This document shows positions 33,266 to 43,473 of a stretch of DNA of 47,161 bases, in pieces. The notes beneath the pieces were generated by a model. It saw nothing but the letters and a program-made list of their open reading frames with translations, was not told where the DNA came from and did not search any database. The position numbers and the translations under genes are program-made. How positions within the stretch are numbered: position 1 is the first letter of the stretch; every line of letters starts with the position of its first letter. Source of the DNA: an uncultured Clostridium sp. (GTDB lineage Bacteria; Bacillota; Clostridia; TANB77; CAG-508); the NCBI GenBank assembly GCA_948471115.1, contig CAOKRJ010000008.1, positions 1 through 47,161 on the forward strand, written 5' to 3'.

Positions 33266-35476
33266 ATGGCAACAATTAAAGATACATTAGCACTAGAAGA
33301 TAGGATAACCCCTACTTTATCAAAAGCTGAGAAATGTGCAATTCAAAACATCAAAACATTTAATCAAATGTCTAAAGAAGTTGATAACCTAAAAAGGTCT
33401 TTAGATGAAGCTGAAAAAGTTAACCCTAAGATAGTTGGAACAGAAGCATATTCAAAACAAGTTGAACTAATTGAGAAATTAGAAGGCAAATTGCATGATG
33501 TTGCAACAGGTCAAGACACATTTTCAAGTTCATTAGACAAAACGAAGTATAGCTTGAATAGTAGTTCATCAGCTGTTAGTACTTTTATAAAAGGATTAGT
33601 TGGACTGCAAGCCGTTCAAAAAATATTTAGTCTAATTTCAAATCAAATAGGCTCTGCTATATCAAGATACGACACTTTAAACAACTATAGTAATGTAATG
33701 CAAAACTTAGGAATAAGTGAAGAACATGCAAATGCTTCAAGAGAAAGACTAAGTACTGGCTTACAGGGACTACCTACAACTTTAGACAGTGCGACAAGTG
33801 CAGTTCAAAGATTCACAAGTGCTAATAGCAATATTGAATATAGTACAGAAATGTACCTAGCTTTAAATAATGCTATTTTAGCAGGTGGTGCTAGTATGCA
33901 AATCCAACAGTCAGCATTAGAACAAATAAGCCAATCATATGCAAAAGGAAAACCAGACATGATGGAATGGAGAGCTCTACAACAAGCTATGCCAGGACAA
34001 TTAAAACAAATAGCAACTGCTATGAATACAACAACTACAAAATTAGGAGAAGGACTAAGAACAGGTAAAATCGGAATGAACGATTTTATGAACACAATTA
34101 TAAAACTCAATAAAGAAGGCGTAAACGGATTTAAAAGTTTCGAGGAACAAGCTAAAAGTTCAACAAATGGAATAAATACATCAATAGCAAACATGAAATC
34201 AGCAATTACAAGAGGAGTAGCAAAAATAATTGAAAACATTAATAAAGAATTAGAGAAAAATAAATTGCCTAATATTTCACAAATAATATCTGGAGTAGGT
34301 AAAGCAATAGAAAAAGTACTAGAAACTATAAGCAAAGTAATAAAAATGATAATTAAAATATTGTCACCTGTTCTGAAAATTATTCAACAGATAGGAACAT
34401 TCATTTCTAAAAACTGGTCAATTATAGAACCGATAATACTGGGAATTGTTGGGGCATTGGGGCTTTATTATGGTTCAATGCTAGCAATAAATACAATACA
34501 AACAATATTAAAAGCAAGTACAGTAGCATTAACTATAGCCCAAAACATCTTTAACGGTTCATTGTATGCATGCCCTGTTACATGGATAATAGTAGCAATA
34601 GGAGTTCTAATAGGAATACTAGCACATTTGTATAATACTAACGATGAAGTAGCTTACAATTTGTTGTATGCTTGGGATTGTTTAAGAATAGGTGCAATGA
34701 CCTTAAAATTAGGATGTCAAGAAGCGTTTTATGGAATAGTATTAGCAGGACTTTATATGTGGACAGGTTGGTTAGGTATTAGAAAAGGAATGGAAACAGG
34801 CTTTTATGCAGTAGTATTAGCAGGACTGCAAATGCGATTAAAATTCGAAGGTGTTTGTGAAGGAATAGTCAATGGATTTATCTGGATGTATAACAAAATT
34901 GTAGGTTTATTAAATAAGTTAGGTGCAAAATTTGAAACAATGAATTATGCAGACTTCACAAGTCAAACAGTAGGTCAAATAAACAACACTATGCAAAAAT
35001 ATCTTAATACAGTAGGAATAACTCAGGGACAAATAGATGAAGCTGTTGGAAAAGTAAATGAAGTTAAGAAAAAAATGTCAGACATAGCTAATGAAGGTAG
35101 TAAAAACATATTAAGTAAAGCACAAGAGTACAATAAAACCAGAGATGATAGAGTAGCAAATAGAAAAAGCCTATCTGATTTTATAGGGGATTCAATGTCA
35201 AATGCATTGGGCAGTATAAATGATGTAGTAGGAAGCGATAATTCGGGAGGAAAAGCATTAAAAACAACAACAGACGATAAATTATTTAGCGATGAAGATA
35301 TACAATTACTGCTAGATGTAGCAACTAGGGATTATAAATTAAATTATCAACAAGTAACCCCTCAAATAACATTAACTTTTGGAGATATAAGAGAAACAGC
35401 AGACGTAGATGAAATATTAGATGAAGTTGCCGATAAACTACAAGAAATTTATGATGGAAACTTGGAGGTTGAATAA
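33266..35476 (+). CDS. Tape measure protein
   Basis: 736 aa. Long helical N-terminus, a tape-measure signature around NNYSNVMQNLGISEEHANAS and AILAGGASMQIQQSALEQIS, hydrophobic segments near residues 385-465 (IVGALGLYYGSMLAINTIQT; WIIVAIGVLIGILAHLYNT) and a charged C-terminus. It sets tail length and may help DNA cross the membrane. It directly follows the chaperone frames. No lytic domain was seen. Confidence 0.92.
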   Translation: MATIKDTLALEDRITPTLSKAEKCAIQNIKTFNQMSKEVDNLKRSLDEAEKVNPKIVGTEAYSKQVELIEKLEGKLHDVATGQDTFSSSLDKTKYSLNSSSSAVSTFIKGLVGLQAVQKIFSLISNQIGSAISRYDTLNNYSNVMQNLGISEEHANASRERLSTGLQGLPTTLDSATSAVQRFTSANSNIEYSTEMYLALNNAILAGGASMQIQQSALEQISQSYAKGKPDMMEWRALQQAMPGQLKQIATAMNTTTTKLGEGLRTGKIGMNDFMNTIIKLNKEGVNGFKSFEEQAKSSTNGINTSIANMKSAITRGVAKIIENINKELEKNKLPNISQIISGVGKAIEKVLETISKVIKMIIKILSPVLKIIQQIGTFISKNWSIIEPIILGIVGALGLYYGSMLAINTIQTILKASTVALTIAQNIFNGSLYACPVTWIIVAIGVLIGILAHLYNTNDEVAYNLLYAWDCLRIGAMTLKLGCQEAFYGIVLAGLYMWTGWLGIRKGMETGFYAVVLAGLQMRLKFEGVCEGIVNGFIWMYNKIVGLLNKLGAKFETMNYADFTSQTVGQINNTMQKYLNTVGITQGQIDEAVGKVNEVKKKMSDIANEGSKNILSKAQEYNKTRDDRVANRKSLSDFIGDSMSNALGSINDVVGSDNSGGKALKTTTDDKLFSDEDIQLLLDVATRDYKLNYQQVTPQITLTFGDIRETADVDEILDEVADKLQEIYDGNLEVE

Positions 35477-35477
35477 T

Positions 35478-36322
35478 ATGGGTGTAAGCATAATGATACA
35501 ATTTAACGGAAAAAATCTAACATTACCAATAAATCCAGAACAAATTTCTCCAACACGAAGTGCAAGTAATGATGATATAGATATAGTAGGACTAGGAAAA
35601 GCAACAAGAAAAGGAGAACCAAGTCTAAAAAAGTTCTCCATTGAAAGTTTTTTCCCTAGTCAAAATTCATATTTCTACACAGGAGTTTTACCAAAAACCT
35701 GCGTAGAATTTATTGAAGAAATCTGGTATGCAGAAAATACAAATAATAATGTAGCAAAGATAGTAACATTAGGACTACCTATTGATTTGAATATGTATTT
35801 TGTAATTGATAACTTCACATATGACCATAAAGCAGGAGAAGAAGAAGACATTTATTATCAACTAAGTATTAAAGAATATAAGCCTTACCGGAGTTAAAAC
35901 AGTAAATGTTGATTTAAGTGGTTTAGCTGCAGCAAGAGCGACATCAGTAGCAGTTGAAGCACCTCCAGCTAATCAACCTGTCAATAATGCATATACAGTA
36001 GTAAAGGGAGATTGTTTATTCAATATAGCAAAGGCTTGTACAGGAAATGGGAACAATTGGAGAGCATTATACGATTTGAACAAAGCAGTTATTGGAAAAA
36101 ATCCTAATCTTATATATCCACGGACAAGTATTAACATTACCAGAAGGATGGTCAGTACCACAAAAAGTTACAAAACTAAAAACTACTTCAAAGAAATCAA
36201 ATAAAACAGCAACAAAAAAAACAACTATAAAAGCAGAAGCAATAGCACCTGTGCAAAATATGAGTGGTGGAGGAGGCGCTGGTTCATTTGGTGGTGGCTC
36301 TGGAGGAGGTGGTATAAGATAA
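35478..36322 (+). CDS. xkdP: LysM baseplate protein (XkdP-like), frame broken twice at CGG codons (35889, 36121)
   Basis: ATG 35478 after GGAGGTTG. Zero frame ends at 35897. Skipping the C in CGG 35889-35891 gives KEYKPY-GVKTVNVDLSG and runs to a second CGG at 36121-36123; skipping again gives NPNLIYP-GQVLTLPEGW and an open frame to 36322, a protein of ~280 aa. IYPGQVLTLP is the classic end of a LysM domain, so the second shift restores an almost invariant Gly. The N-terminal part (NGKNLTLPINPEQISPTRSA) fits XkdP. The Gly-rich tail (residues ~255-280) is unusual. The protein joins tail tip to peptidoglycan. Confidence 0.88.
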
Positions 36323-37284
36323 TGAATTTAGAACTATACCTTCAAAATAGTAATACAGGAAAAATATTCGATATATCTCAAGTAACAAAAAAGATAACAC
36401 TAACAAGTAGCATAGAAGGAGAAGCTGGTAAATTAACTTGTACATTACAAAAAGACCCCAACAATTTATTACAAGTAGCAAATGGTAGTATAGTTTCATT
36501 TATAGTAGATAAGGTTGGAATGTTTTTTGGGTATGTATTTAAGATAGGAACAAATTCAGATAAGAATTACAAAATAACTTGTTATGACCAAATGAGATAT
36601 ATGAAAAACACAGATGTATATACAACTGCTAATATGACGGCAAGCAATATATTTGCAAAAGTGTGTGATGATTATGGACTAAGATATAAAATAAAAGTAC
36701 CTTCAAATTATGTTCCAGAAGCATATATTCACGATAAAAAAACATTATACAAAATAGTTGAAAGAGGAATGAATTTAGCAAACATAAACGAGAACGCAAG
36801 ATATTTTATAAAAGATGAATTTGGGGAACTTGTGTGGAGTGAATTGAGTTATGAAAAAACAAACATTCAACTAGGAGAAGGCTCAATGGCAACAGACTAT
36901 GAATACGAAAAGAGCATAGACAATGATACATATAATCAAATAAAACTATACAGAGAGAATAAAACAACTGGCAAAAGAGATACTTGGATAGTTAAAGACA
37001 GTAACAATATTAAGAAATGGGGATTGTTGCAATTTTTAGAAAAGGCAGATGATGATACAAACGAAGCACAAATAAGACAAAAAGCAGAAAATTATTTAAA
37101 AGTAAAAAATAAAGAAACAGAAACATTAAAATTAGAGGGAGAAGGAATAAAAGAATTAACTGCTGGAAAAGGTATAAAATTTGTTCTCCCTCAAGAAGGT
37201 ATTGATGAGTGGATGTGGATTGTAAGTGCAAGTCATGTATTCACAAAGTACAAGCATACAATGGAATTGGAGGTAGCAATTTAA
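36322..37284 (+). CDS. xkdQ: Baseplate hub protein (XkdQ-like)
   Basis: 320 aa, starting on the last base of the previous stop region (TAATG). Sequence ITLTSSIEGEAGKLTCTLQK, FKIGTNSDKNYKITCYDQMR and AYIHDKKTLYKIVERGMNLA are typical of XkdQ/gp27-like hub proteins of PBSX-type tails. It links tube and baseplate. The position after the LysM protein matches PBSX order. Confidence 0.92.
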   Translation: MNLELYLQNSNTGKIFDISQVTKKITLTSSIEGEAGKLTCTLQKDPNNLLQVANGSIVSFIVDKVGMFFGYVFKIGTNSDKNYKITCYDQMRYMKNTDVYTTANMTASNIFAKVCDDYGLRYKIKVPSNYVPEAYIHDKKTLYKIVERGMNLANINENARYFIKDEFGELVWSELSYEKTNIQLGEGSMATDYEYEKSIDNDTYNQIKLYRENKTTGKRDTWIVKDSNNIKKWGLLQFLEKADDDTNEAQIRQKAENYLKVKNKETETLKLEGEGIKELTAGKGIKFVLPQEGIDEWMWIVSASHVFTKYKHTMELEVAI

Positions 37285-37640
37285 TGGGAAATGGTGCAAG
37301 CAGATTATTTAGAATAATGCAAAAAAGTGGAACTGATACAGTAAGTGAAGTTGTATATCTAACTGTGAAATCTGTAAGTCCATTAATACTCAATTTAGAG
37401 GATAGGCTAGATATAACTGAACAATTCATTGTTTTGAATGATGAAATTGATAAATCAAAAATTAAAACAGGAGATAAATTAATCGCTTCAACATTCAATG
37501 CTGGTCAATGTTATTTCATACACCAGGCATTAAATAAAGACATAAAAAAATCAAACAATCTAGAAAAACGAATAGCTGATTTAGAAGATAAAAACTCAAA
37601 CTTAGAAAAAAGAGTTAATGCACTAGAAAAGCTAATTTAA
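37284..37640 (+). CDS. DUF2577 (XkdR-like) baseplate protein with coiled-coil tail
   Basis: 118 aa from ATG 37284, which overlaps the hub stop (TAATG) and follows GGAGGT; a longer upstream frame is inside the hub gene. The beta-rich first part (GTDTVSEVVYLTVKSVSPLI) is the DUF2577 OB-like domain. The last ~35 residues are a heptad coiled coil (LEKRIADLEDKNSNLEKRVN). Confidence 0.85.
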   Translation: MGNGASRLFRIMQKSGTDTVSEVVYLTVKSVSPLILNLEDRLDITEQFIVLNDEIDKSKIKTGDKLIASTFNAGQCYFIHQALNKDIKKSNNLEKRIADLEDKNSNLEKRVNALEKLI

Positions 37641-37655
37641 TAAAGGAGGACACAG

Positions 37656-38054
37656 ATGATAACACCTCAAATAGAAAATAGTTTACAACCAAAAACAGAA
37701 ATAATAAAATTGCCTTCTAAAACTTATAAAATGACAGAAGATAGAATAGCCGGTTTTGTAGATGGATTAGAAGCTGTAAAACAAGCTATTTATCATATAT
37801 TGATGGTAGAAAGATATAGTTGTTTAATATATGATGATAATTATGGTGTAGAACTTGAACAATACATAGGACAAGATATGGAATTTATAGAAGCAACTAT
37901 TGAAAGCACATTAAAAGAAGCATTAACATATGATTTAAGAATTACCGATGTTATTGTAACAGATATACAGAAACAAGAAAATATAGTTCTAATTAAATTT
38001 ACAGTTAAAAGTGTTTACGGAGATATTCAAATGGAGGTGAATGTTAATGTTTAA
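37656..38054 (+). CDS. xkdS: DUF2634 (XkdS-like) baseplate wedge protein
   Basis: 132 aa behind AAAGGAGGAC. YKMTEDRIAGFVDGLEAVKQ and YSCLIYDDNYGVELEQYIGQ are characteristic of the gp25/XkdS family, a baseplate wedge component. Its 3' end overlaps the next gene. Confidence 0.9.
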   Translation: MITPQIENSLQPKTEIIKLPSKTYKMTEDRIAGFVDGLEAVKQAIYHILMVERYSCLIYDDNYGVELEQYIGQDMEFIEATIESTLKEALTYDLRITDVIVTDIQKQENIVLIKFTVKSVYGDIQMEVNVNV

Positions 38055-39162
38055 TTTTTCTGAAGGAAATGGATTTAAAGACATATTACAGCGTGTGCTT
38101 GGCACAGTGCCAGATACACTAGATAAAAGAATGGGAAGTATAATATATGATGCTTTAGCACCAGCTTGTGCAGAATTAGCACAGGCATATATAGCACTAG
38201 ATGTATATGCAGACCAAACATATTTATTAACAGCAGTTGGAGAAAATCTTGATAACAAAGCATACGATTATGGTATTGAAAGAAATAAGGCAACCTATTC
38301 CAAAAGGATAGGTGTCTTTTTGGATAGTCAAGGAAATTCAATGGAAATACCTATAGGAAGCAGATGGAGCACTCCAGTTGCCTCAGGAGGACATAATTAT
38401 CAAGTAACAGAACAATTAGAAACAGGAAAGTATATTTTAACATGTGAAACTGCTGGGACTGTTGGAAATGAATATTATGGAGATTTATTACCTCTTGAAA
38501 GTATAAATAATGTTGGAAGTGCTACTTTAACAGATATATATATTGGTGGAGAAGAGGCTGAAGGTGATGAGAATTTAAGACAAAGAGTCCTTGAAAAAGT
38601 AAAAACTCATGCTTTTGAAGGAAATATAGCTGATTATAAAGCATATGTGAAAAGTATGGAAGGAATAGGGGATTGTCTAGTAATACCTGTATGGAATGGC
38701 GGAGGAACAGTTAAATTACTAATAGTTACATCAAGCTATCAAATACCAGCAGAAGCAAAAGTTGAAGAAGTACAAAATTTAGTAGACCCACCAGTAAATA
38801 GTGGAAAAGGATATGGAAAAGCACCAATAGGACATGAAGTAACAGTAACAGTTCCAGAAGTATTCAATATAAATGTAGAATTTAATATTATATTAGAGGA
38901 TAATTTTACAGTTGCAGGAGTAAGAGAAAATATAAAAAATGCTATAAACGATTATCTTAAAACAGTTCAAAGAAGTTGGTTTACAGAAGATGAAGTAATT
39001 ATTTACATTTCAAGAATTATGGTTGCTATCTTATCAGTAAACGGAGTTGTAAGTATTAATAATCTAATACTTAATAGAGATGTCAAGGATATAACAATAA
39101 ATCCTAAAGATGAAGACAATCTTTATCCGATGTTAAAGGATGTGATAATCAATGAAGGTTAG
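38047..39162 (+). CDS. xkdT: Baseplate J-like protein (XkdT)
   Basis: 371 aa from ATG 38047 (8 nt after GGAGGTGA; ATG 38041 is too close to it). GTVPDTLDKRMGSIIYDALA, GTVGNEYYGDLLPLESINNV and the PPVNSGKGYGKAPIGHEVTV segment are hallmarks of the gpJ/XkdT family. It forms wedges around the hub. Confidence 0.92.
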   Translation: MFNFSEGNGFKDILQRVLGTVPDTLDKRMGSIIYDALAPACAELAQAYIALDVYADQTYLLTAVGENLDNKAYDYGIERNKATYSKRIGVFLDSQGNSMEIPIGSRWSTPVASGGHNYQVTEQLETGKYILTCETAGTVGNEYYGDLLPLESINNVGSATLTDIYIGGEEAEGDENLRQRVLEKVKTHAFEGNIADYKAYVKSMEGIGDCLVIPVWNGGGTVKLLIVTSSYQIPAEAKVEEVQNLVDPPVNSGKGYGKAPIGHEVTVTVPEVFNINVEFNIILEDNFTVAGVRENIKNAINDYLKTVQRSWFTEDEVIIYISRIMVAILSVNGVVSINNLILNRDVKDITINPKDEDNLYPMLKDVIINEG

Positions 39163-39676
39163 TGATTATGTACCACAATTATATAAAAATAATATAGAAA
39201 TGATTAATATAATAAATAGTGAAGAAAAAGAATTTGAAAATCATATAAAGTTAGATATAGATAATGCTTTCAATGATAATTTTATCAAAACAGCAACAAA
39301 AAGTGGTATTGAAAAATATGAAATTATGCTCAATATTCCTGTCAATGAAAGTCTAGATATAGAAGATAGAAGGAATCAAGTAATAATAAAATTATTAGCA
39401 ACACCACCATACACTTATAGCAGATTATTGGAAATATTAGATATGTATTGTGGAAAAAATAATTATGAAATATACCAAAATATAAATGAATATACAATGA
39501 AAATTATAACGCATTTCATAAATTTGAACTCAGCAAACAGTTTATTTAAGACATTAAAAGAGATATTTCCAGCAAATATAGATTTAGGTGTAACAAACAC
39601 AAATGTTGTAGAGATAAAAGGATACATGAAATTAGTAAATTATATGACAACTTTAGAAAAAATTTTGATAAGTTAG
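39152..39676 (+). CDS. xkdU: YmfQ/XkdU-like tail protein (DUF2313)
   Basis: 174 aa, overlapping the J-like gene by 11 nt. DVYTP-style start (SDYVPQLYKNNIEMINIINS) and DIEDRRNQVIIKLLATPPYT match the DUF2313/XkdU family that connects baseplate and fibres. Confidence 0.88.
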   Translation: MKVSDYVPQLYKNNIEMINIINSEEKEFENHIKLDIDNAFNDNFIKTATKSGIEKYEIMLNIPVNESLDIEDRRNQVIIKLLATPPYTYSRLLEILDMYCGKNNYEIYQNINEYTMKIITHFINLNSANSLFKTLKEIFPANIDLGVTNTNVVEIKGYMKLVNYMTTLEKILIS

Positions 39677-39688
39677 AAAGGAGATAAT

Positions 39689-40444
39689 ATGGCTGAATTT
39701 AATAACTTAGTTACAACTGCAGTAGGACAAGAATTATTTACTGATATATTAGCAAATGAAGATAAATTAGAATTTACAAAAATTGTAACATCATCAAATA
39801 TTTATCCAGCAAATCAATTAACGGATTTAGAAGTACTAACAAATACAAAACAAGAAATTTTAATTTCAAACATAACAAAACAAGATGAAACAAAAATAAA
39901 ACTTGAAGCAGTAATAGAAAATAAAGAATTAACAGAAGGATATATAGTTAATACGATAGGAATATATGCAAAAGGAACTAATACAGAAGAAATGTTATAT
40001 GCAGTTACAAGTGTTTCAAGTGATGGAAAAGGCTCATATATTCCACCATATAATAATCTTACAGTTGCAGGTATTGCATTAGATGTAATGGTAGCTGTAA
40101 CAGATAGTAGTAGTGTTTCATTCGATATAAATCCTCAGGCAGGAGTAACAGAAGCAAGATTACAAGAAGTTAAAAAAGGACTAGAAAAATATGTTGATGA
40201 GAGTAGTGCTGATATAACTTGGAATGATTTTGCAGATAATCAATACATATTAAAATTATACAAAGGAACAACAGCAAACATAAATATAGTACCAATTCAA
40301 GGAGGACAATTATTGGTATGTACTGATAGTGGTAAAATATATTTGGATATAAATGACACGCAAAGAATATTAATTGGTGGTAGTGAAATTCCAATTAATC
40401 CAACAGATACAACAGGATTAAATTTATGGATAGAAGATAGGTGA
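39689..40444 (+). CDS. Tail-collar/fibre N-terminal protein
   Basis: 251 aa, AAAGGAGA site. The first ~150 residues (NNLVTTAVGQELFTDILANE; LTEGYIVNTIGIYAKGTNTE) are the phage tail-collar fibre N-terminal domain that attaches to the baseplate. The C-terminal part ends in a short domain (INPTDTTGLNLWIEDR). Its stop overlaps the fibre gene region. Confidence 0.88.
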   Translation: MAEFNNLVTTAVGQELFTDILANEDKLEFTKIVTSSNIYPANQLTDLEVLTNTKQEILISNITKQDETKIKLEAVIENKELTEGYIVNTIGIYAKGTNTEEMLYAVTSVSSDGKGSYIPPYNNLTVAGIALDVMVAVTDSSSVSFDINPQAGVTEARLQEVKKGLEKYVDESSADITWNDFADNQYILKLYKGTTANINIVPIQGGQLLVCTDSGKIYLDINDTQRILIGGSEIPINPTDTTGLNLWIEDR

Positions 40445-40449
40445 TAAAA

Positions 40450-42199
40450 ATGTCAAGTTATTTAGTAATCCAAAATGAAACTAATAAGAAATCATATCAA
40501 TATAAGTCAACTCATACAGGAAATCCATATATTCAAGTTAATAGAACTGGATATTTAGATTTAACTACTAAAACAACAACAGGAGTACAACTAAAATATA
40601 GACAAGAACAAAAATCAACAAAAATAATAACATATAATCTACAATCAACTGGAGAATCTACTACTGGATATAGTGGTCAAGCAGTATTTCAACAAACTAC
40701 TGGATATAGTGGTGTAAGTACTGAACAACACATAGTAACAAATTCAATAGCAACTAAATATTCTGGATACAGCAGTACAGGTTCATCATATACAAGATAT
40801 AATGGTGAGATAGTTAATACTGGATATACATCATTGACTACAACTTCAACATCAACTTTATATAGTACAAAAAAATCTATAAGTACCCGAAATAATACTA
40901 ATCCTAATAATCAAATGTATGCTACAAGGTTAGAAACTTTATCTATAACGAATATAACAGTTCCATATCAATATTCTACAACTAAACAAACAAATATAGC
41001 TTCTGCACTTGCAACATCAACAGCAGTAGGAAATCTATTAAGTACAACAGCATTAACACAAACAATGCTAGGAAATACAACATCAAATCAAATTAATAAT
41101 TCAATAAGTGTTCCACTAACAAAAACAATAACTTATATAAATAATACAACAGAAACAGTATCAAGTAAATGTATTTGTTACAAGTTCTCAAGATTCTGTA
41201 ACATCAAGTAGCGGAACTATCACATTGTCAAAAGACATAAGTACTATTTCTACAACAATTAGTGTTACAAAAACACAAACAAAAGCAACTATTATAAAAT
41301 ATGAAGGTTATAAAACAAGTGCAAGCTCTACTATAACAATAACAGGTAGTTATATGACATTACAAGCTAGAACAGCATTTAATAAAACATCTCAAACAAT
41401 AGGAGGATTTAGTGAATATAAAACATTTACTAAAATGATATCTGGAACTACAAACATAACTGCTACTACACATACAAAATACTACGCTTCCTCATCATCA
41501 ATATCTCAACAATTTACTAATTCTATATATCTAACTGTAACAAATTATAAAAGTAGCATTAGTTCTGTTGTGAACTCAACTAAAACAACATCAAACATGC
41601 CAGGAAATTTAGTGAATACAACAGCATTTACGAGTTCAACAATAACAACTAAAGCTGAAACTATAACAAGCTATACAACTACTTCAATAAATAATATATA
41701 TAGACCACTTGAAATTGTTACAAAATCAAGTAGTACATCTAGTCAGATAACAGTTACAACAATGTATAGTGGAAGAAGTACTTATTATAGAACTACAACA
41801 TATTATAATGTTAATAGTAGAACAACATCAGCAACATATAGAACATATAGTGGATATAAAGGATATAGATATAATAATGACATAAATCCAAGTATATTCT
41901 ATGTAACAAATAATGCAACATCTAATGCTTACAATAATAGTTCATATTCTGTGACTCAAGCAAATTCTGCTAATGGAACAACTTATCAATTTAGAACAAC
42001 ATATATAACAAGTATTAATGTTTTATCATCAAGTAGAGTTCAAACAGGAATAAGTACTTATCTAGGAAATTCATACACGCAATTAAGAAGCACATCATCT
42101 TATGCAACATCAACAGCAGCTGGAAATCTATTAAGTACAACAGCGTTCACAACTAAAAGCTCTGGTTCAACATCACAAAGTTATTCAACAGAAATATAG
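40450..42199 (+). CDS. Ser/Thr-rich tail fibre protein, single-base frameshift near 41167 (not at CGG)
   Basis: ATG 40450 follows TAGGTG. Zero frame runs to 41211; the matching continuation is a second frame (open to 42199). Joining at SS-NVFVTSSQDSVTSSSGTI needs one A less in the AAA at 41167-41170, giving ~582 residues. The protein is extremely rich in Ser, Thr, Tyr and Asn with repeats: TTGYSG twice near the start, and GNLLSTTAL/GNLLSTTAF/GNLVNTTAF three times. I expect a beta-rich adhesin. Either inactivated, phase-variable, or a base error. The second half has no ribosome site. Confidence 0.65.
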
Positions 42200-42209
42200 A
42201 AGGAGGAAA

Positions 42210-43451
42210 ATGATGAAAGAAAAAGGAATAACAGTAGTAAGCCCTATGTGGGGCGATAGAAAGTTAACTGATAGAATGGTGTTTTCTGTAATACATCAAT
42301 ATATAAGTAAAAGAAATCCATTCAACATTCATTTAGTTTTAGTAGATGATTACTTAGAAGGAAGGGATAAAAATAACGAAAGTTATTACAAATATTATAC
42401 TTCTGGAAAATTTAAAGAATTTTATGATAGTGAACATATTAAAATTACAATAGTTAAAAATGAGGAACATAAATATCAAGGAGAAAGTAGAGAAATTGGC
42501 TGGAAAGCTGGAGACTATAATTATTTCTTATTAATAGACTGTGATGACATGTTAGCGCCAAATGCTTGTGATAGATTTTTAAACATAATAAATCAAGAAA
42601 ATCAAAAAGAAGACAGCAAACCAATTTCATGTGTTCAAGGATTAGTTTATTCATTTGATACAGACGGATATGAACATAATATAGTAGGACATAGTATATG
42701 GGTACAAAGTAGATGTTATAACAGAAATTTTTTAGAAAAATATAACATACATTGTCCAACTGGAACTAATTCAAGGCAAGGAGAAGATTATCCGTTCATG
42801 AGAAAATTAGATTATGCTATACAACATGATAAAGAATATCAAGTTGTAAGATTTAATTATGAACAAGGACAGGATTGTCAATGCTCAGCTTATTGGTTCC
42901 CAAATGAAAATTCATTATCAAGGCAAGACCCACACTATTCACAGCATTTATCTGGCTGGACAATGGCAAGCAGTAATTCAATACTAGATTACTTTGAAGA
43001 ATTTAATAAAAAATATGGATTTGAAGATAGCGAAGATGAATTTATGAAACATGAATTTCTGAACATGGCTATCTATTCTTTTTACAATTTATTAGATTTT
43101 CTAAAAGAGGTTGCTAGTACAGATTATAAACCATTAGAAGAAGATTGGTATTCATTAAGAGATAACGCAGCAAAACTAAGAAAAAGATTAAAAGAAAAAT
43201 ATTGGAACGAAATAGTTTATTCAGACATAGAAGATATGTTGTACCAAGTCAGACATTTTTCAGACGCACATTTTACAGAAAGCTGGATAGGAACATTTTA
43301 TGATTATATGAATAAGGGAACAAACATATTAAAAATGGATTATAAAGAAATGATAGATTATTGTAAAACATTAGAATTTGACGGCGCAAATCATGAAGTT
43401 CATGCTTCTTATGTACAAGCATGGAGCGAAAGACACAAAATTACTAAATGA
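42210..43451 (+). CDS. GT-A fold glycosyltransferase in tail module
   Basis: 413 aa with AGGAGG upstream. A family-2-like pattern is visible: VVSPMWGDRKLTDRMVFSVI start, VLVDDYLEG, then YNYFLLIDCDDMLAPNAC, whose DCDD is the DxD metal/nucleotide-sugar motif. The remaining ~200 residues hold GTNSRQGEDYPFMRKL (acceptor-side acid in GED) and helices. It sits directly after a Ser/Thr-rich fibre, so the fibre is a plausible substrate; host surface glycans (seroconversion) are the alternative. Confidence 0.8.
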   Translation: MMKEKGITVVSPMWGDRKLTDRMVFSVIHQYISKRNPFNIHLVLVDDYLEGRDKNNESYYKYYTSGKFKEFYDSEHIKITIVKNEEHKYQGESREIGWKAGDYNYFLLIDCDDMLAPNACDRFLNIINQENQKEDSKPISCVQGLVYSFDTDGYEHNIVGHSIWVQSRCYNRNFLEKYNIHCPTGTNSRQGEDYPFMRKLDYAIQHDKEYQVVRFNYEQGQDCQCSAYWFPNENSLSRQDPHYSQHLSGWTMASSNSILDYFEEFNKKYGFEDSEDEFMKHEFLNMAIYSFYNLLDFLKEVASTDYKPLEEDWYSLRDNAAKLRKRLKEKYWNEIVYSDIEDMLYQVRHFSDAHFTESWIGTFYDYMNKGTNILKMDYKEMIDYCKTLEFDGANHEVHASYVQAWSERHKITK

Positions 43452-43473
43452 TAAAGAAAGAGAGGAATAGTAG

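Noticed and set aside
33990..34000. DNA-motif-driven sequencing insertion before GG
   Set aside because: Sequences nearly identical to the affected ones occur without an extra C (CCA GGA CAA in the tape measure gene), and no common motif surrounds the eight sites.
41225..42199. Independent second fibre gene
   Set aside because: Starts at a TTG without a ribosome site and is in sequence continuity with the first half after a one-base change.
40450..42199. Diversity-generating retroelement target in the fibre
   Set aside because: No reverse transcriptase gene or template repeat is present in the window.
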